A DNA stretch of 64,000 bases from Udeniomyces pyricola (lineage: Eukaryota; Basidiomycota; Tremellomycetes; Cystofilobasidiales; Mrakiaceae): positions 298,545 to 362,544 of the forward strand of contig BCIK01000027.1 of the NCBI GenBank assembly GCA_039545295.1, written 5' to 3'. Positions 1-11,214 of this stretch are shown piece by piece. Numbering within the stretch: position 1 is the first letter of the stretch; each line of letters starts with the position of its first letter. The notes beneath the pieces are model-generated. The model searched no databases. It was not told the origin of the DNA and saw only the letters and a list, made by a program, of their open reading frames with translations. Position numbers and translations under genes: made by a program.

Positions 1-236
1 GAAAGAGAGGGAGAAGCAAAATCGACCATTGTTTCCCTTAGATTCCTCGGATCGATTATCACGAAACCTTCTTAACCTCCCCCCCCCCCTCCCCTCCCCC
101 CCTTCGACCCGCCCTAATGCTCTTCCTTTCATCCGCCTTTCATCGGACGTACATATCCATCAACCAAAACCCCCCTTTAAACACCCTTTTCTTCAGCCTT
201 GATTTTTTTTTTTATCCTCGATCAAAACCCTGATGC
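1..236. other. Left edge, 3' flank
   Basis: This stretch lies downstream of the leftmost gene, which runs leftwards and stops at position 237. It holds C-rich and T-rich runs on the plus strand around 77-103 and 203-213. No open frame or RNA gene is visible. It is probably 3' untranslated and intergenic sequence. Confidence 0.5.
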
Positions 237-1754
237 TCATGCCATTCTCGCACCATGAACCCAAGGATCATCATTCCTCCTTTCGATGATCCCACTTCGA
301 CCGCCGCCGCCGACTCGAGGAGCCGTCGTCGTCGTCGTCGTCTCGATGATCTGTTTGTGATCTAGGTCTTCGGTTTCACTACTTGATCCTCCACCTAGAC
401 CGTTCCAAGTTGACCCATCGTCACTTTCACTGGCACTTCCACTGCAACTTGCGTCTTCTGTCCGCATCCTCAATACCCCTCCTCCTCCTCCGGATCTGGG
501 CTTGGTGGTGAGACCGTCGGAACCCGAGGGAGGAGTAGTGTCATGGCGGATGAAAGAAGGGAAGTCTTGAGATTGGTATGGCCGTTTGTCGGTTCGGAGA
601 GGAGTGATGGGCAGGAGAAGCGTTGGAGGGTTGTTAGTCCGTCCAGGAGTAGAGGAGGTCATACTGGAAGAGGAAGAAGTCGAATAGAGAGAGGAAGCAA
701 TGGATCGAGTGTGATAGAGGGAGGTAGAACGGGGGATAGTTGGGTTTGAGCTGGAAGTTGGCAAGAAAAGGAAGAGAAGAAGAAGACGAAACGTAAAGGT
801 AAGGTGAGGTAAAACAAATGCAGACCAAGAACGAAAAGTCGGTCAGTGTCGAGATGGGAGGTCGAGTGGGCCTCGATAAGGATTGAAGAGATGAATCACA
901 GAGAAAGAGAGGGCATCGAAAGGAGACAAGGAGGAGGAGAGGGGGGAAAATGGGGGGGGGGGAGGAGAGTTTAGAAAGATTGACGGATGACGAACCTGGA
1001 TGAGCTCTGACTGGAGGTTCTAGAAAAGGGGCTTGTCATGGCCTCGCTCCCACCCGTACTGCCTCGACGACCGCTTCCATTCACCATATTGACTTCTCCT
1101 CCGATAGCACCTCTAACATCTCCACCTCCACTCAGGTCGAGTCGGCTCAAGAGACTCCTTCGACGCGTCGGGAAGGCTGTGTACCTGTCAGGGTCCTCTT
1201 TGTCTTGGATCGTGCCATCGGTCGTCCCGCCAACGCCGCCGCCAGTGATGTTGGAGATGGCAGCAAAGAGGTTGGTCCGTAGCGTCGCGGCCCAAGTTTC
1301 CGAGGGAACACCATCCGAGAAAGGGGATGCCGTTGGGGGATGAAGCCCTCCTGAGGCGGTGGTGCCGTGGTGCGAAACGATCGAAGACGAGGTAGAGGAG
1401 ATATTGCTAAACGAAGGTCGGTGGGAGATATGAGTGGGAACGTGAGTCGGTGGGAGCGGAGAAAGCTGGATGGGCTCATGAGTCCCATAGGTCAAAGAGG
1501 GATGACGAAGACCTGGAAGTTGGGATGCTTGAGTAATCGGGGAAGATGATCTCGTCGTTCGTCCCGTTGGTTCGATAGGCGAGCCAGATCTCGAGTTGCT
1601 ATAGGGAACATCTGAAGGAGATCCGGAGCGTTGCCAAGGAACTTCCAGACCCCCTTCTGAGCCGAGGCTGAGGAACCGAGGGAACGATTGGTCACCCAAC
1701 CGAGGAGTTCCAAACTTGGTGCCGCCTTCGGTCTCGTATCCACTTGCCAAATTG

Positions 1755-1815
<61 letters not shown>

Positions 1816-3733
1816 ATGATTCCTTGGGAGACCTGCCGCTGGTAGTCGAGGCGCGATCGAAATCGGTCAAGTCGCCTGGAACGAAATTGGCAACGACGAG
1901 GTGGCCCGGGAGAGGACGCGACGTAGGGTAAGGACTATCGCCAGAGAGGGACGAGGCGACTTCAGGCGTAGGTGTCATAAACGGCGGGTTCGCAAAGGGG
2001 TTGCGAGAGGCAGAAGAAGGGTTTGATGATGTGGCGGAAGGCGAGGCAGATGACTTGGACACGACAGACATGGCGCGATGGGTCGGCTGATGCTGGATGA
2101 TTGGGGTCATTCCGGGCGAAGGGATCGACAACGGGGGCAAGGAACCAAGGGCGGGCGTGAGGTGGCGTCCGTTGGCTGGGTCGAGGAAGGTCGAATCTTT
2201 ACGACCGAGAGCGACGGAGTCCCCGAGTGTTTGAGCGTTGTAGAGGTTGAAGCCATCCTCGAGTTCGCTCTCTGCGATCCCCCGCTTGATGGATCGCCGT
2301 CGTTCGATACCGGCAGCACCGTTGGGATCGCCCGCTCCCATCCCTCCTCCGACGAACCCCCCATCGTTGGACGAGCTCCGGCCCATCATCTCTCCAGTAC
2401 CATAGAACTTTTCGCCGTGCATTGTCTCCGAGTCTCCGCTTGCTCGGCGGATGCTTCCGCCGTGATCAGTCCCACCATAGGCCTCGTAAAAGTCGGATCG
2501 ATCATCGTGGTCGTAAGAGATATCCGAATCGGACGACGAGCGACCTCTTCGGCGACTTCCAAAGCAGCAGCAGCAAGGCAAAGAAAGGAACGACCAGAAA
2601 GAGTCGCCTGACCTGCGCGTTCGGAGGAGCCACGAGAGGGACGTCGCGAGAGTTGCAATCAAGACGAGGGATGAGAGCGTCAGGATGATGATAAGGGGCG
2701 CTGTCGAGTGATGGGTTGTGCTGGCAGAAGAACCAACTGCCGAGGAAGAAGCAGAGGAAGAAGACGAGGATGAGGGGGATGTAGACGTCACGATGGGAAG
2801 AGAGGAAGAGAACGATCCCTGGGCAAGGCCGGCCACGAGTGTCGTCGAAGCGAGGGTGCGAGAGGAGAATGAGCCAGAAGGGGAAGGAGAAATGGTTGTC
2901 GTATCGATAGCAGAATAGACGCTGACAACTGTGCTGATGACTCCTGAGGCATCCGTCACGGTTTGCGTTCCGGTGGAGAGCACAACGCTGGTAACCACGG
3001 ACGACGATGATGGCTCGACAGGAGACGGAGATGCCATGGACGCCGGAGTGGTAGAGTCGACGCTGGTTGTGGCAGCAGAAGATGGTGCTGCCGTCGTGGA
3101 AGGGGACGCACTCGTTAGAGGTTGCGTCGTCATAGGGGAAGGGGTGATGGACGTCGGGATGGCGCTGGCAGTCGTGACCGTTCTGGCAGTGCTCTTGTCG
3201 CTTGTCTCTGAGATTGCTGTCGTTCGAGGGGATGTGATCGAAGGTACCGGCGGGTCAGGTGTGTCATTGTTCTCGGACTCCGACGGGAGCGAGGCCTTGC
3301 CATCTGGTCCGATCATAAGAGGTGATTGCGCCTCGACAACGGCCTTGACTACGCCTTTACCCCCTCCAAAGGAGTTGTCAGGAGCAGCGACCGTACGAGC
3401 AGCGTCGGATGGCGGCTCTTGACTCCCAGGGACGGCCGGATAGAGCAGAGGAGGGTTCCCAACCGATTGAGGGACAAGGAGCATCGCCGAGTGAGAGTCG
3501 GAAGCAAAAACGAGCGAGGAGCCGAGCCCGGCATCATGACTGGATAAGGATCCAGGCGATGACTCCAAGCCAGTTGTTGGGGGAGCAGGAGGGGCAGCTG
3601 AGATGGAAGATGTAGAGTCAGCGCCAGGAAGCGGCGCGAGGAGGTTCATAGGGTTGAGGTGGGTTCGTCGGCGGAGACGACTCATCTGGCGGTGATGGTC
3701 GACCGTTGCTTGGTAGGATGCATATGCAGGCAT
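237..3733 (-). CDS. Ser/Thr-rich single-pass membrane protein, function unknown
   Basis: Two exons, 3733-996 and 750-237, are joined by an intron with donor GTTCGT and acceptor CCAG. The phases fit (AG|C gives Ser) and yield about 1,083 residues. The start is the ATG at 3733; the frame stays open upstream but has only a TTG start there. The N-terminal third is dense in Ser, Thr and Pro, as in heavily O-mannosylated fungal surface proteins. A single hydrophobic span (APLIIILTLSSLVLIATLA) sits near residues 344-366. It is followed by arginines and a cysteine cluster (LPCCCCFGSRRRG) that could be palmitoylated. The long C-terminal part is low-complexity and includes a run of about 18 alanines coded by a GCC/GCT repeat. 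No signal peptide is seen, so either an upstream exon is missing or the protein inserts through its membrane span. The shape recalls fungal wall-stress sensors, but no WSC or other domain is recognisable. Confidence 0.6.
1754..1821 (+). repeat. Trinucleotide repeat coding poly-Ala/poly-Ser
   Basis: On the plus strand a run of GCC units passes into GCT and then GAT units. Read on the minus strand, inside the membrane-protein gene, it codes five serines followed by about eighteen alanines. It lies in the predicted cytoplasmic tail and probably varies in length between strains. Confidence 0.85.
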
Positions 3734-5293
3734 CTTTGAAGGCGTGGAGGACGATTGAGGGCTCGACTCCAGGCCAAGGGTAAGTGGAGGAGTGTGTGTA
3801 AGGGGGGGGGGGGGAGAGAGGGGGAAGTGGGCAGGGGAAGCTTGTGAGGGCGGCGAGATAGAACGGCAGAGGATTCGCTCCAGGCAAAGAATGTGATGTG
3901 AGAAAGTGGGAAGCAACGAATATAAGCTCGGCTGTTTAGTTCAGAGTCGATACAAATGTGAAGAACCAAGCGATAGAAGATGCGTTTGGACCAGCAAGAG
4001 GAGGAAGATAAAGAAAGCCAAGTCAGATTAAGTGCTGAGCTTTCCACCCAAGTCCCCCCCCCCAAAACAGACCCCACAATCAAGTTCGACCCAGAGTAAG
4101 AACGTGTTTACTTACTCAACGAGTCAAGCGATCCAACAGAACCAACGGAGAACGATGCACCAGGCACGTAGAGGGTTCACGGGGGATGTAGAAAGGAAGG
4201 GGAGAGGAAGAGTAACGGTCGGATCGGGAAGGGGGTCGTAGTCGGGGAGCGCGAGGGTAGATCGTAAAGGTCGAGAAGGAATGGAATGGCTGAAGGTTGG
4301 CCGGAAGAAATGGCTGGGTCAGTGAGCTTGGGACCCAGGTTCGGGATCAAGCAACGAGCATGAGGATGAGCATGAGCGGAGCAGATGATGAAGTCAAGGC
4401 GTGAGAGGGGGCGGGTCAGACAAAGAGTCGCGAGGTGAGCGCAAGCGGTCAGGATAGATCCCAATCCGACTGGAATTTCAGCTAGAAGTGGAGAAAGAAC
4501 ATGAATGATTGATGGGTTGATGTCGCCCACGTGAGTTGGTCAACAAACGTGCAAGTGAGACGTCATGAGCTCTGTGTGATGGATATTGGCTGGGTGTGAG
4601 GCCGTCATGGGGCTAAGAGGACTGTCGGTTGAATCAGCTGGATGAGATCGGATGTTTATTGGGCGAGACTCGTGCTACAGACAGAGCTCTATGGGTAAGA
4701 AGAGCACAGCCTAACACAGCCGTTTAGGCTGAGGGACTTGTCGACTACCGACTTGCGGGTGTGAGGGTTGGACTGACGACATACTGAAAGTAAGCTGTGC
4801 ACTCTAAAACCAGAGATCGAACTAGAGAGAGAGAGAGAGAGTGTCGCGGATATGTGCACTAAAAGGTGAACCCTGATTGACATTGTCGGTTGGGCATGAT
4901 ATTGATTGATGGATGCCAAAGATGATGTTTGCAGTGAGAACGTGGATGATATATATATTGTACTCGTCATCAGCCAGTCAAGCAAGACGATACCGGCGGT
5001 TTGGCTAAGCTTAAGCTGTTGTTGAGGGCCGGCCGGACGTTGGAATGCCTGCATGACGTGGGTGTGCGTGTGCGTGCGTCTTGTTTAGCTTAGCTGGTTC
5101 TCCGTTCTCCGTACGCTTGCTTCCCCAACCGATCATCGTTCAAGCTCAGTCAGTCAGTGGTATACTCCAGACTGCTTCCCGCTTTCTTTCCTCTGTCTTG
5201 ATCGTCCCCTCACATCAACATCAACATCAACATCAACATCTCCATCTCGCTCGCTCTCTCAGCCACATACCTATCCCATACTCACTCACCCAC
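3734..5293. other. Divergent intergenic region
   Basis: About 1.56 kb separates the start of the membrane-protein gene (minus) from faa1 (plus), so both promoters must lie here. Open frames inside, such as 4177-4530 and 4689-5054 on minus, show no recognisable family and read like chance frames. The last 100 nt before the faa1 ATG are pyrimidine-rich and contain a CATCAA hexamer repeat at about 5213-5241. No RNA gene is visible. Confidence 0.55.
5213..5241 (+). repeat. CATCAA hexamer repeat in the faa1 leader
   Basis: About five tandem copies of CATCAA (read as ACATCA/TCAACA) lie roughly 55 nt upstream of the faa1 start codon, so they are probably transcribed as part of the 5' untranslated region. 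Confidence 0.7.
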
Positions 5294-8200
5294 ATGGCCC
5301 CCAGAATAGGCAACGAACCAGGCTCTTGGGAGCTCGACTCTGACTCTCCATCCAAGCCAGGCGAGACTCGGGTCCGACGTTCTTACTGCGTCAAGGATCT
5401 CGTCACTCGTACGTCGCTTTTATCCCCCTCTATCGCCTAGCATCACCAGCAATCAGCCCATTCCCAATCACGCTTCATCCAGCCCCTTGCTTCATTCTCA
5501 CTCGCTCATCCATCGTCCTTATCCGATAGAACCCCTTGCCGACATCAAGACGACGTATGACATCGTTTGCCATGCGGCCAACACCCACGGCAACAAGCAG
5601 GCCTTTGGTACCCGTCCCCTCGAGCGCATCATCTCCGAGACCAAAAAAGTCAAGAAAGTCGTCGATGGCAAGGAGATTGAGGAGGACAAGGAGTGGAAGT
5701 ACTTCCAACTCGGCCCTTATGGTTGGATAACGTCAGTGATTGCTTGCTTATCTGCCCCGGCGAGAGGGTTCTCCGTCCTCACCGAGGGGCCAAGGATCGG
5801 AAGAGAACGCAGTCTTGGGCTCATCCTCGTCTGTCGCGTGTTCTTCTTGGCCCACCCAATTACCTCCCCCCTTCCTCATCTACAGCTACATCGAGTTCAA
5901 AGACCGGGTCGCCAACCTGGCTACAGGTCTCTACGAGCTTGGAATGGGAAAGCGTGAAGCCGACAGGGATTGCTTCTTCAACGTCTACAGTCAAACATCG
6001 TGCGTCTCATTCACCGCCCCCTCTCCTCTCCTCCCCTTCTGGATTTTCACGTGTTTCCTTTGATACTTGGCACATGATGCATGATGTCTCAACAGTCCCG
6101 TGGGAGGTGCTGCTGCGTGATGACTAATGAATGGTCGTGACCGTTCCCTTGACAGTGTCCATTGGCAGCTCATGGCTCAAGGTGAGAACCCCTTCAATCA
6201 TGGGCCTCGGCACTCATCAAGTCTTGCCAGGCCCCCCTTTGTCCGCCGGAGCAGCTTCTGAGTGCCTTTTCAGGCTTCTAAATATTAATTCTTGATGATT
6301 CCTGACGGTTCCGTTTTATTGAATTGCGCTTGAAAGCGTGCGCATTTATCTCGAGCCCCATCTGCACCGCCTACGACACCCTCGGACCATCAGGGCTTGC
6401 TCACTCAATTAACCAACCAGAGGCCCAAGGTGAGTTGATGCTGAGCTCAATTGAGCCTTTCTACGCGCTAAAATGTAGAATGATATGGTTTAGTTTTACT
6501 CAATCGCGTACCTTGAATCTTCTCGCTGTCCGCCCCTATCTGCCCCTTCTTCTCCTCTCCATTCTCTGCCTGCTGTCCTGTCTTCCTCTCCAACATCTCA
6601 GGAATCTTCACCAATGGAGATCTCCTCAAGACCCTTCTCTCCGTCATTGACAAGACACCCTCGCTGAAAGTTATCGTTTACGATGGCGAGGCGCCTGCAG
6701 ACGTTCTCGATAAGCTCCGCAGCAAGAACGGTATCCAGGTCCACACACTCGCAGAAGTCGAGAGCATTGGTGCTAAGCGGGCCGAGGGACCTGTATGCAT
6801 TCCTCCCAAGACGGAAGACGTATGTTGTGTCATGTACACTTCGGTACGTACGCTTTTCCCAAGCAATGAAATCGACGGCCTAATCTTAATGATCTAACAT
6901 TTTCTTTCATTTTGTTTGTTTATTCCTTGCTTTCTGATTGAACTACTCTCTACCCATAACCCAACCAGGGCTCGACAGGAGATCCCAAAGGAGTTGTTCT
7001 CACGCACGCAAACATGGTTGCTGCTGTTGGAGCCGTCAACCACCTTTTGTACGAGATCTTTGAGGAAACGGACCGATACCTCGCTTACTTGCCCCTAGCG
7101 CATATCCTCGAACTAGCCGTTGAGCTCAGCTGGATATTTGTTGGTATGCCAATCGGTTATGGCCGAGTCAAGACGCTGACAGACGCCAGTGTGAGAGGAT
7201 GCAAAGGCGATATTGCTGAATGCAGACCGACCATCATGTGTGGTGTTCCTGCGGTCGTAAGTTTGATAACGCTCTTTTCCTCTGTTATCATGAAAAGGAG
7301 AAACGCGCCACTAAGTTGATCCCTACTCGTTTCATCTTTCGATGCACGCACAGTGGGAAGCCATCCGAAAGGGTGTCAATGCCAAGATCGCCGCTTCGTC
7401 GATTCTTGTCCGAACCGTCTTCAACATTGCCTACGCCTCCAAGCTGGCCGCCATCAAGTTAGGCATCCCCCTTGTCGGCACCATCGCTGATGCAGTCGTC
7501 TTCAACAAGGTCAAGGCTCAAACGGGAGGCAGACTGAGATATGCTCTCAGTGGTGGAGGTACGATCGTTCATTCGAATTACCGTCTGTGAACACTCACCC
7601 TTTGTTCTTCGAGCCCACTCATCCTCTATTCTCCTCTTACAATGGTAACTTTCCTCCTCAGCTGCCATGTCGCGAAGTACTCAAGAGTTCCTTACGACGA
7701 CTGTCGTCACCATCTTGCAAGGTCTTGGCTGTACCGAGACGGTTGCGATGTGCACCGTTCTTCCGCCCGACTTTTTCTCGTTTGGCCCCTCGGGTGTTCC
7801 CGTACCGAGCATGGAGATCAAAGTAAGTGAAAGTACCATGTTATCTGATTGATGGCAAACAGGTGGGAAAGGACATCGTTACACGATTGAAGAAATCCTT
7901 GCGTCGCATCCGTTCTTCACATGTTTACTCGGTATCGTCATGTTGGAACAGCTCGTGGACGTGCCCGATGCCGGCTACAAATCCACTTCAACCCCTCCTC
8001 AAGGCGAAATTTACTGCCGAGGCCCCTCAGTGTTCCAGGGCTACTTCAAGCAACCTGATCTCGACCAAGAAGCCTTCACTTCGGATGGATGGTTCAAGAG
8101 TACGTCTTTCTATGCCGCACTGTATCTTGCATGAGAACCCTAGGGTCGCCGAACGAGATGTGAAGGAAATCAACATATATTTTTTTCTTCTCAATCTGAC

Positions 8201-9532
8201 GCGTCTGCGATATTCGTTCTTGTATTTCTACCCTCTCCTCTTTCTCCTTCTTGCCTCGCATCATCAATCTGCCACAGCTGGCGATGTCGGACAGTGGAAC
8301 TCAGACGGAACTCTCACTGTCATTGATCGAATCAAGGTAAACAAGCGTTTCGTATTCGCGTCACGCCGTCTAGGATGCCATTTGATGTGGAGAGGAAGAC
8401 AAAGATCTGACCTGAGGGTTTCTTGATCCCTGCACTGTAGAATCTCATCAAACTGAGCGGCGGAGAGTACATTGCTCTAGAGAAGCTCGGTCAGTCTGCT
8501 TTCTTTTTCTCCTTGATCTCATGCCGCACACCCGCTTCTTCGTATGCTTCCAGGTTTCGCATACCGGAGCACTGAACCATGTGTTCCTTCCATTCGTCGC
8601 TTCTGATTTTTTCTCGGATAGAATCGATATATAAGGCCAACAGCCTGGTCGGCAACATGTGCATCTTTGGTAATTCAGAGCACCCAAAGCCGATCGCTGT
8701 TATTGTTCCCGTTCGTCATCAACCTTTAGTTTCGCTCTTGATACCTCTGAAGAAGGCAAAGTTCTTCCGTTGCTTGCTGCTGACGTCCTCTATTATCTTT
8801 TCCTTGAAACAAACCCACCTCAATATCTGCCCCCGTTTTGTATTCACCGTTCATCTTTACAGCACGAAGCAAATTTTGCCACGTTCCTCAAGCAGAACCC
8901 GGATCTACCTCAATCCGCCCACATTGCGGTCGAAGATCCCAAGGTGCGCTCCGCCGTCCTCAGCCAGATCAACGCCACGGGCAAGAAAGAAAGCTTGAGC
9001 GCCATGGAAACGATGTCGAACATCGTCTTGACGCTCGATGAGTGGACGGTATGTTTTCTGTTTTCTTTGGGACCCTTCCGACTGCTCTGGTTGCCATCTT
9101 TTAGCAGTCTTGGACATTCTGTGACGCATCTGACACACAAAGGATCGAGATGCATCTGACTGACAACATGTAATGTATATGGCCGATCGATCTTGTACAG
9201 CCCGAAAGCGGTCTCTTGACTGCCGCCCAGAAGATCCAACGGAAAGCGATCCAGAACCGCTACAAGACCCAAATCGAGGTTCGTCTGATCCCCCCTTCCC
9301 TCCTTGTCCCATATCTCATCCAGCTCCTTGAAACCTCGTTTCTTCTCCTTTCGTCCCTACCCCTTCTCCTCGTTCCGCCCTTTGTCTGGTTCCTTCGAGC
9401 AATGGTGCTTTTTGTTGTTGTATAGAAGGCGAAGAAGAACGCTGACGTCCTGATTTTCTTCTCCTGTGTACTTTCTGAAATCACCTGGTGGGAAACGCCG
9501 TATACTTGCTTCTTCAGAAAGCGTTCGCTTAG
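5294..9532 (+). CDS. faa1: Long-chain fatty acid-CoA ligase (ACSL/Faa1 type)
   Basis: About 16 exons spell an adenylate-forming enzyme that activates long-chain fatty acids with ATP and CoA, probably at the ER, lipid droplets or plasma membrane. Visible motifs in order: the ATP P-loop signature YTSGSTGDPKGVVLTH (the exon join falls after YTS), then SGGG and the GLGCTE region. The ACSL signature follows: DGWFKTGDVGQW, TVIDRIKNLIKLSGGEY and IALEKLES, assembled over three exon joins. Exon 1 is 5294-5408, exon 2 5530-5731. Nearly all donors are GTACGT, GTAAGT, GTGAGT or GTTCGT. The last intron has two acceptors in the same phase. Using the one at 9516-9517 the protein ends in QIEKAFA (stop at 9530-9532), which looks like the normal family end. 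Using the one at 9424-9425 it gains a hydrophobic tail ending at 9545. The overall length is about that of fungal Faa1/Faa4. Confidence 0.93.
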
Positions 9533-10429
9533 AGTGAGCTTCTAGTCACATGGAAAGAGAGTCACAGAGAGAAGAGGATTATAGGTACTCTGGGGAGGGA
9601 AGATAATAAACACAAGGTGGCTTAGCTGTCAATTGTTTTCCTGTCGGGATACTTGGCCCTTACCTTGCTCGGCACCTGTGCATCACACAAATTTTCTTTT
9701 TCCATCGCCCTGCACGAAGCGTCAACCGACTCGGGACCAGATTAGTGTTTTTTTTTTTTACGTCTATCTTGATTTTTTTTAGTTATCTCCACTTTTTTCT
9801 TCTTTCTTTTTCCCTCCCTTCCTTCCTTCCTTGCCTCACTTGCACTCAACCTTCATCTATGTTGATCTTGGCTTTTCGTATCCATCTCTTTTCTTCTTCC
9901 CTCATCATTCCGATCGTTCTCTTCTTTTTCTCCCACTCCCGCACGTCCACACACACACACACACGCACATGCTCTCGCTCTCGTTTCTCCGACGTACCTA
10001 TATCTACACCGAATGTATCCAACCACCCCCAATCACGCTTTAATCTTAGTACGCTCACGCTCACCTCAAATTAAAAAAAAAATAAAAAAAACGAACAAAC
10101 TCCGAACCTCTTTCGGACACTTCCTTTAGAATATTGATCTCCTCCCAGGTCTCACGTCCGGCCTCTTCCCATTCTATTTCGTCTTCTACTTCTTCTTTCT
10201 TCCTCTTGTTTTCTATCTATGAACCTTTTCTCTCTCTCTCTCTCTCATATGGAGGGACGTGTCCAGCGTATGCGCTTTGCTTCTTTTCGTCCTTTCCAAA
10301 GCCGCGGCGGCGCGCTTAGAAAAGGTCGAATGAACCTGAGATGAGAAGAATCGAGTTGGCATGAAGACTGATAGAGGAAAGTTAAGAGAGGAAAAAGAAA
10401 GGAGGAGAAGAAGGGAACCAATTGGGAAA

Positions 10430-10454
10430 GGGGGGGGGGGGGGGGGGGGGGGGG
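10430..10454 (+). repeat. Poly-G run of about 25
   Basis: An uninterrupted run of about 25 G on the plus strand lies inside the purine-rich intergenic block. The exact length is uncertain, as such runs are prone to sequencing error. Confidence 0.8.
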
Positions 10455-10595
10455 CGTTGGGGACGGGAACGTGAGAAGAGAAGGGAAGGAAGGAAAAGGG
10501 AGCAGCCGACCGGCTGAGAGAGTAAAAAAGGGAGTTTTGTTCAAAACAAAAAAAAAAGAGAAAGAGAAAGAGAAAGGAGAGAGAGTGTGTGAGAG

Positions 10596-10598
<3 letters not shown>

Positions 10599-10628
<30 letters not shown>
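10599..10628 (+). repeat. Poly-A run of about 30
   Basis: An uninterrupted run of about 30 A on the plus strand follows a GA-rich stretch. On the minus strand it is a long poly-T beyond the stop codon of the Zn2Cys6 gene. Confidence 0.8.
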
Positions 10629-10630
<2 letters not shown>

Positions 10631-11214
10631 AGAAGGCAAAAATAAGGAACGTAAGAAAAAGGAGATCGGGAGAAAGAAATAGCTGGGCGTCAAAAGGAAG
10701 GAACGAAGAAGATCACGGGGGTTCAAAAGGGAGAGGAAGGAATGGTAGTAAGTAGTCGTAATAGTAGTAGTGGTGATAGTAGGAAAAATGAAAGAGACGG
10801 GATTGAGGGGATGGGGATGGGTTGTTGAGGAGATTGATCGAATCCGGAAGGGACATGAGCAATTAAGCCCAGAAGAGAGAAAGAGAGAGAAAGAGAGAGA
10901 AAGAGAGAGGGAGAACGAAAGAAGATGGTATCGGAGAAGAAAAGAGCGAGGGAAGGAGAACTCGTCATCATCGGATAGAAGAAGGAAGAAGAAGGAACGC
11001 AAAACACACACACACACACACAAAAAAAAACCCCAGAAAGATAAGTAGGAGAAAAGAGAGTACATAATGGAAATGGAAAGAGATCATGACCAATGTCTAG
11101 GCACATGAAAGACAAGAACGAGATGATCAGGTGATTTTTTTCTCCAATCCTTATTGTCCTCCTCCACCATATCCATCATCGATCCTGCATGGTTTCTCAA
11201 GACGGATGGAAAGC

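Larger units (their letters stand above)
9546..11214. other. Convergent intergenic region, low complexity
   Basis: This is the space between the 3' ends of faa1 (plus) and the Zn2Cys6 gene (minus). From about 9740 to 10250 the plus strand is strongly pyrimidine-rich. From about 10320 to 11060 it is strongly purine-rich, with a run of about 25 G, a run of about 30 A, GA repeats and a short CA repeat near 11005-11021. Long open frames here are products of this low complexity, not genes. The purine half is the pyrimidine-rich sense 3' flank of the minus-strand gene. Confidence 0.6.

Noticed and set aside
2078..3422. Long plus-strand open frames opposite the membrane-protein gene
   Set aside because: They mirror the Ser/Thr-rich codons of the minus-strand gene and show no family; the minus-strand reading has the membrane span and a matching intron.
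4177..4530. 117-codon minus-strand frame upstream of faa1
   Set aside because: No family match, no intron context, non-coding codon pattern; probably promoter DNA.
10471..11115. Several open frames over the purine-rich block
   Set aside because: They are Lys/Arg/Glu or Ser/Leu/Phe repeats produced by GA/TC-rich DNA.
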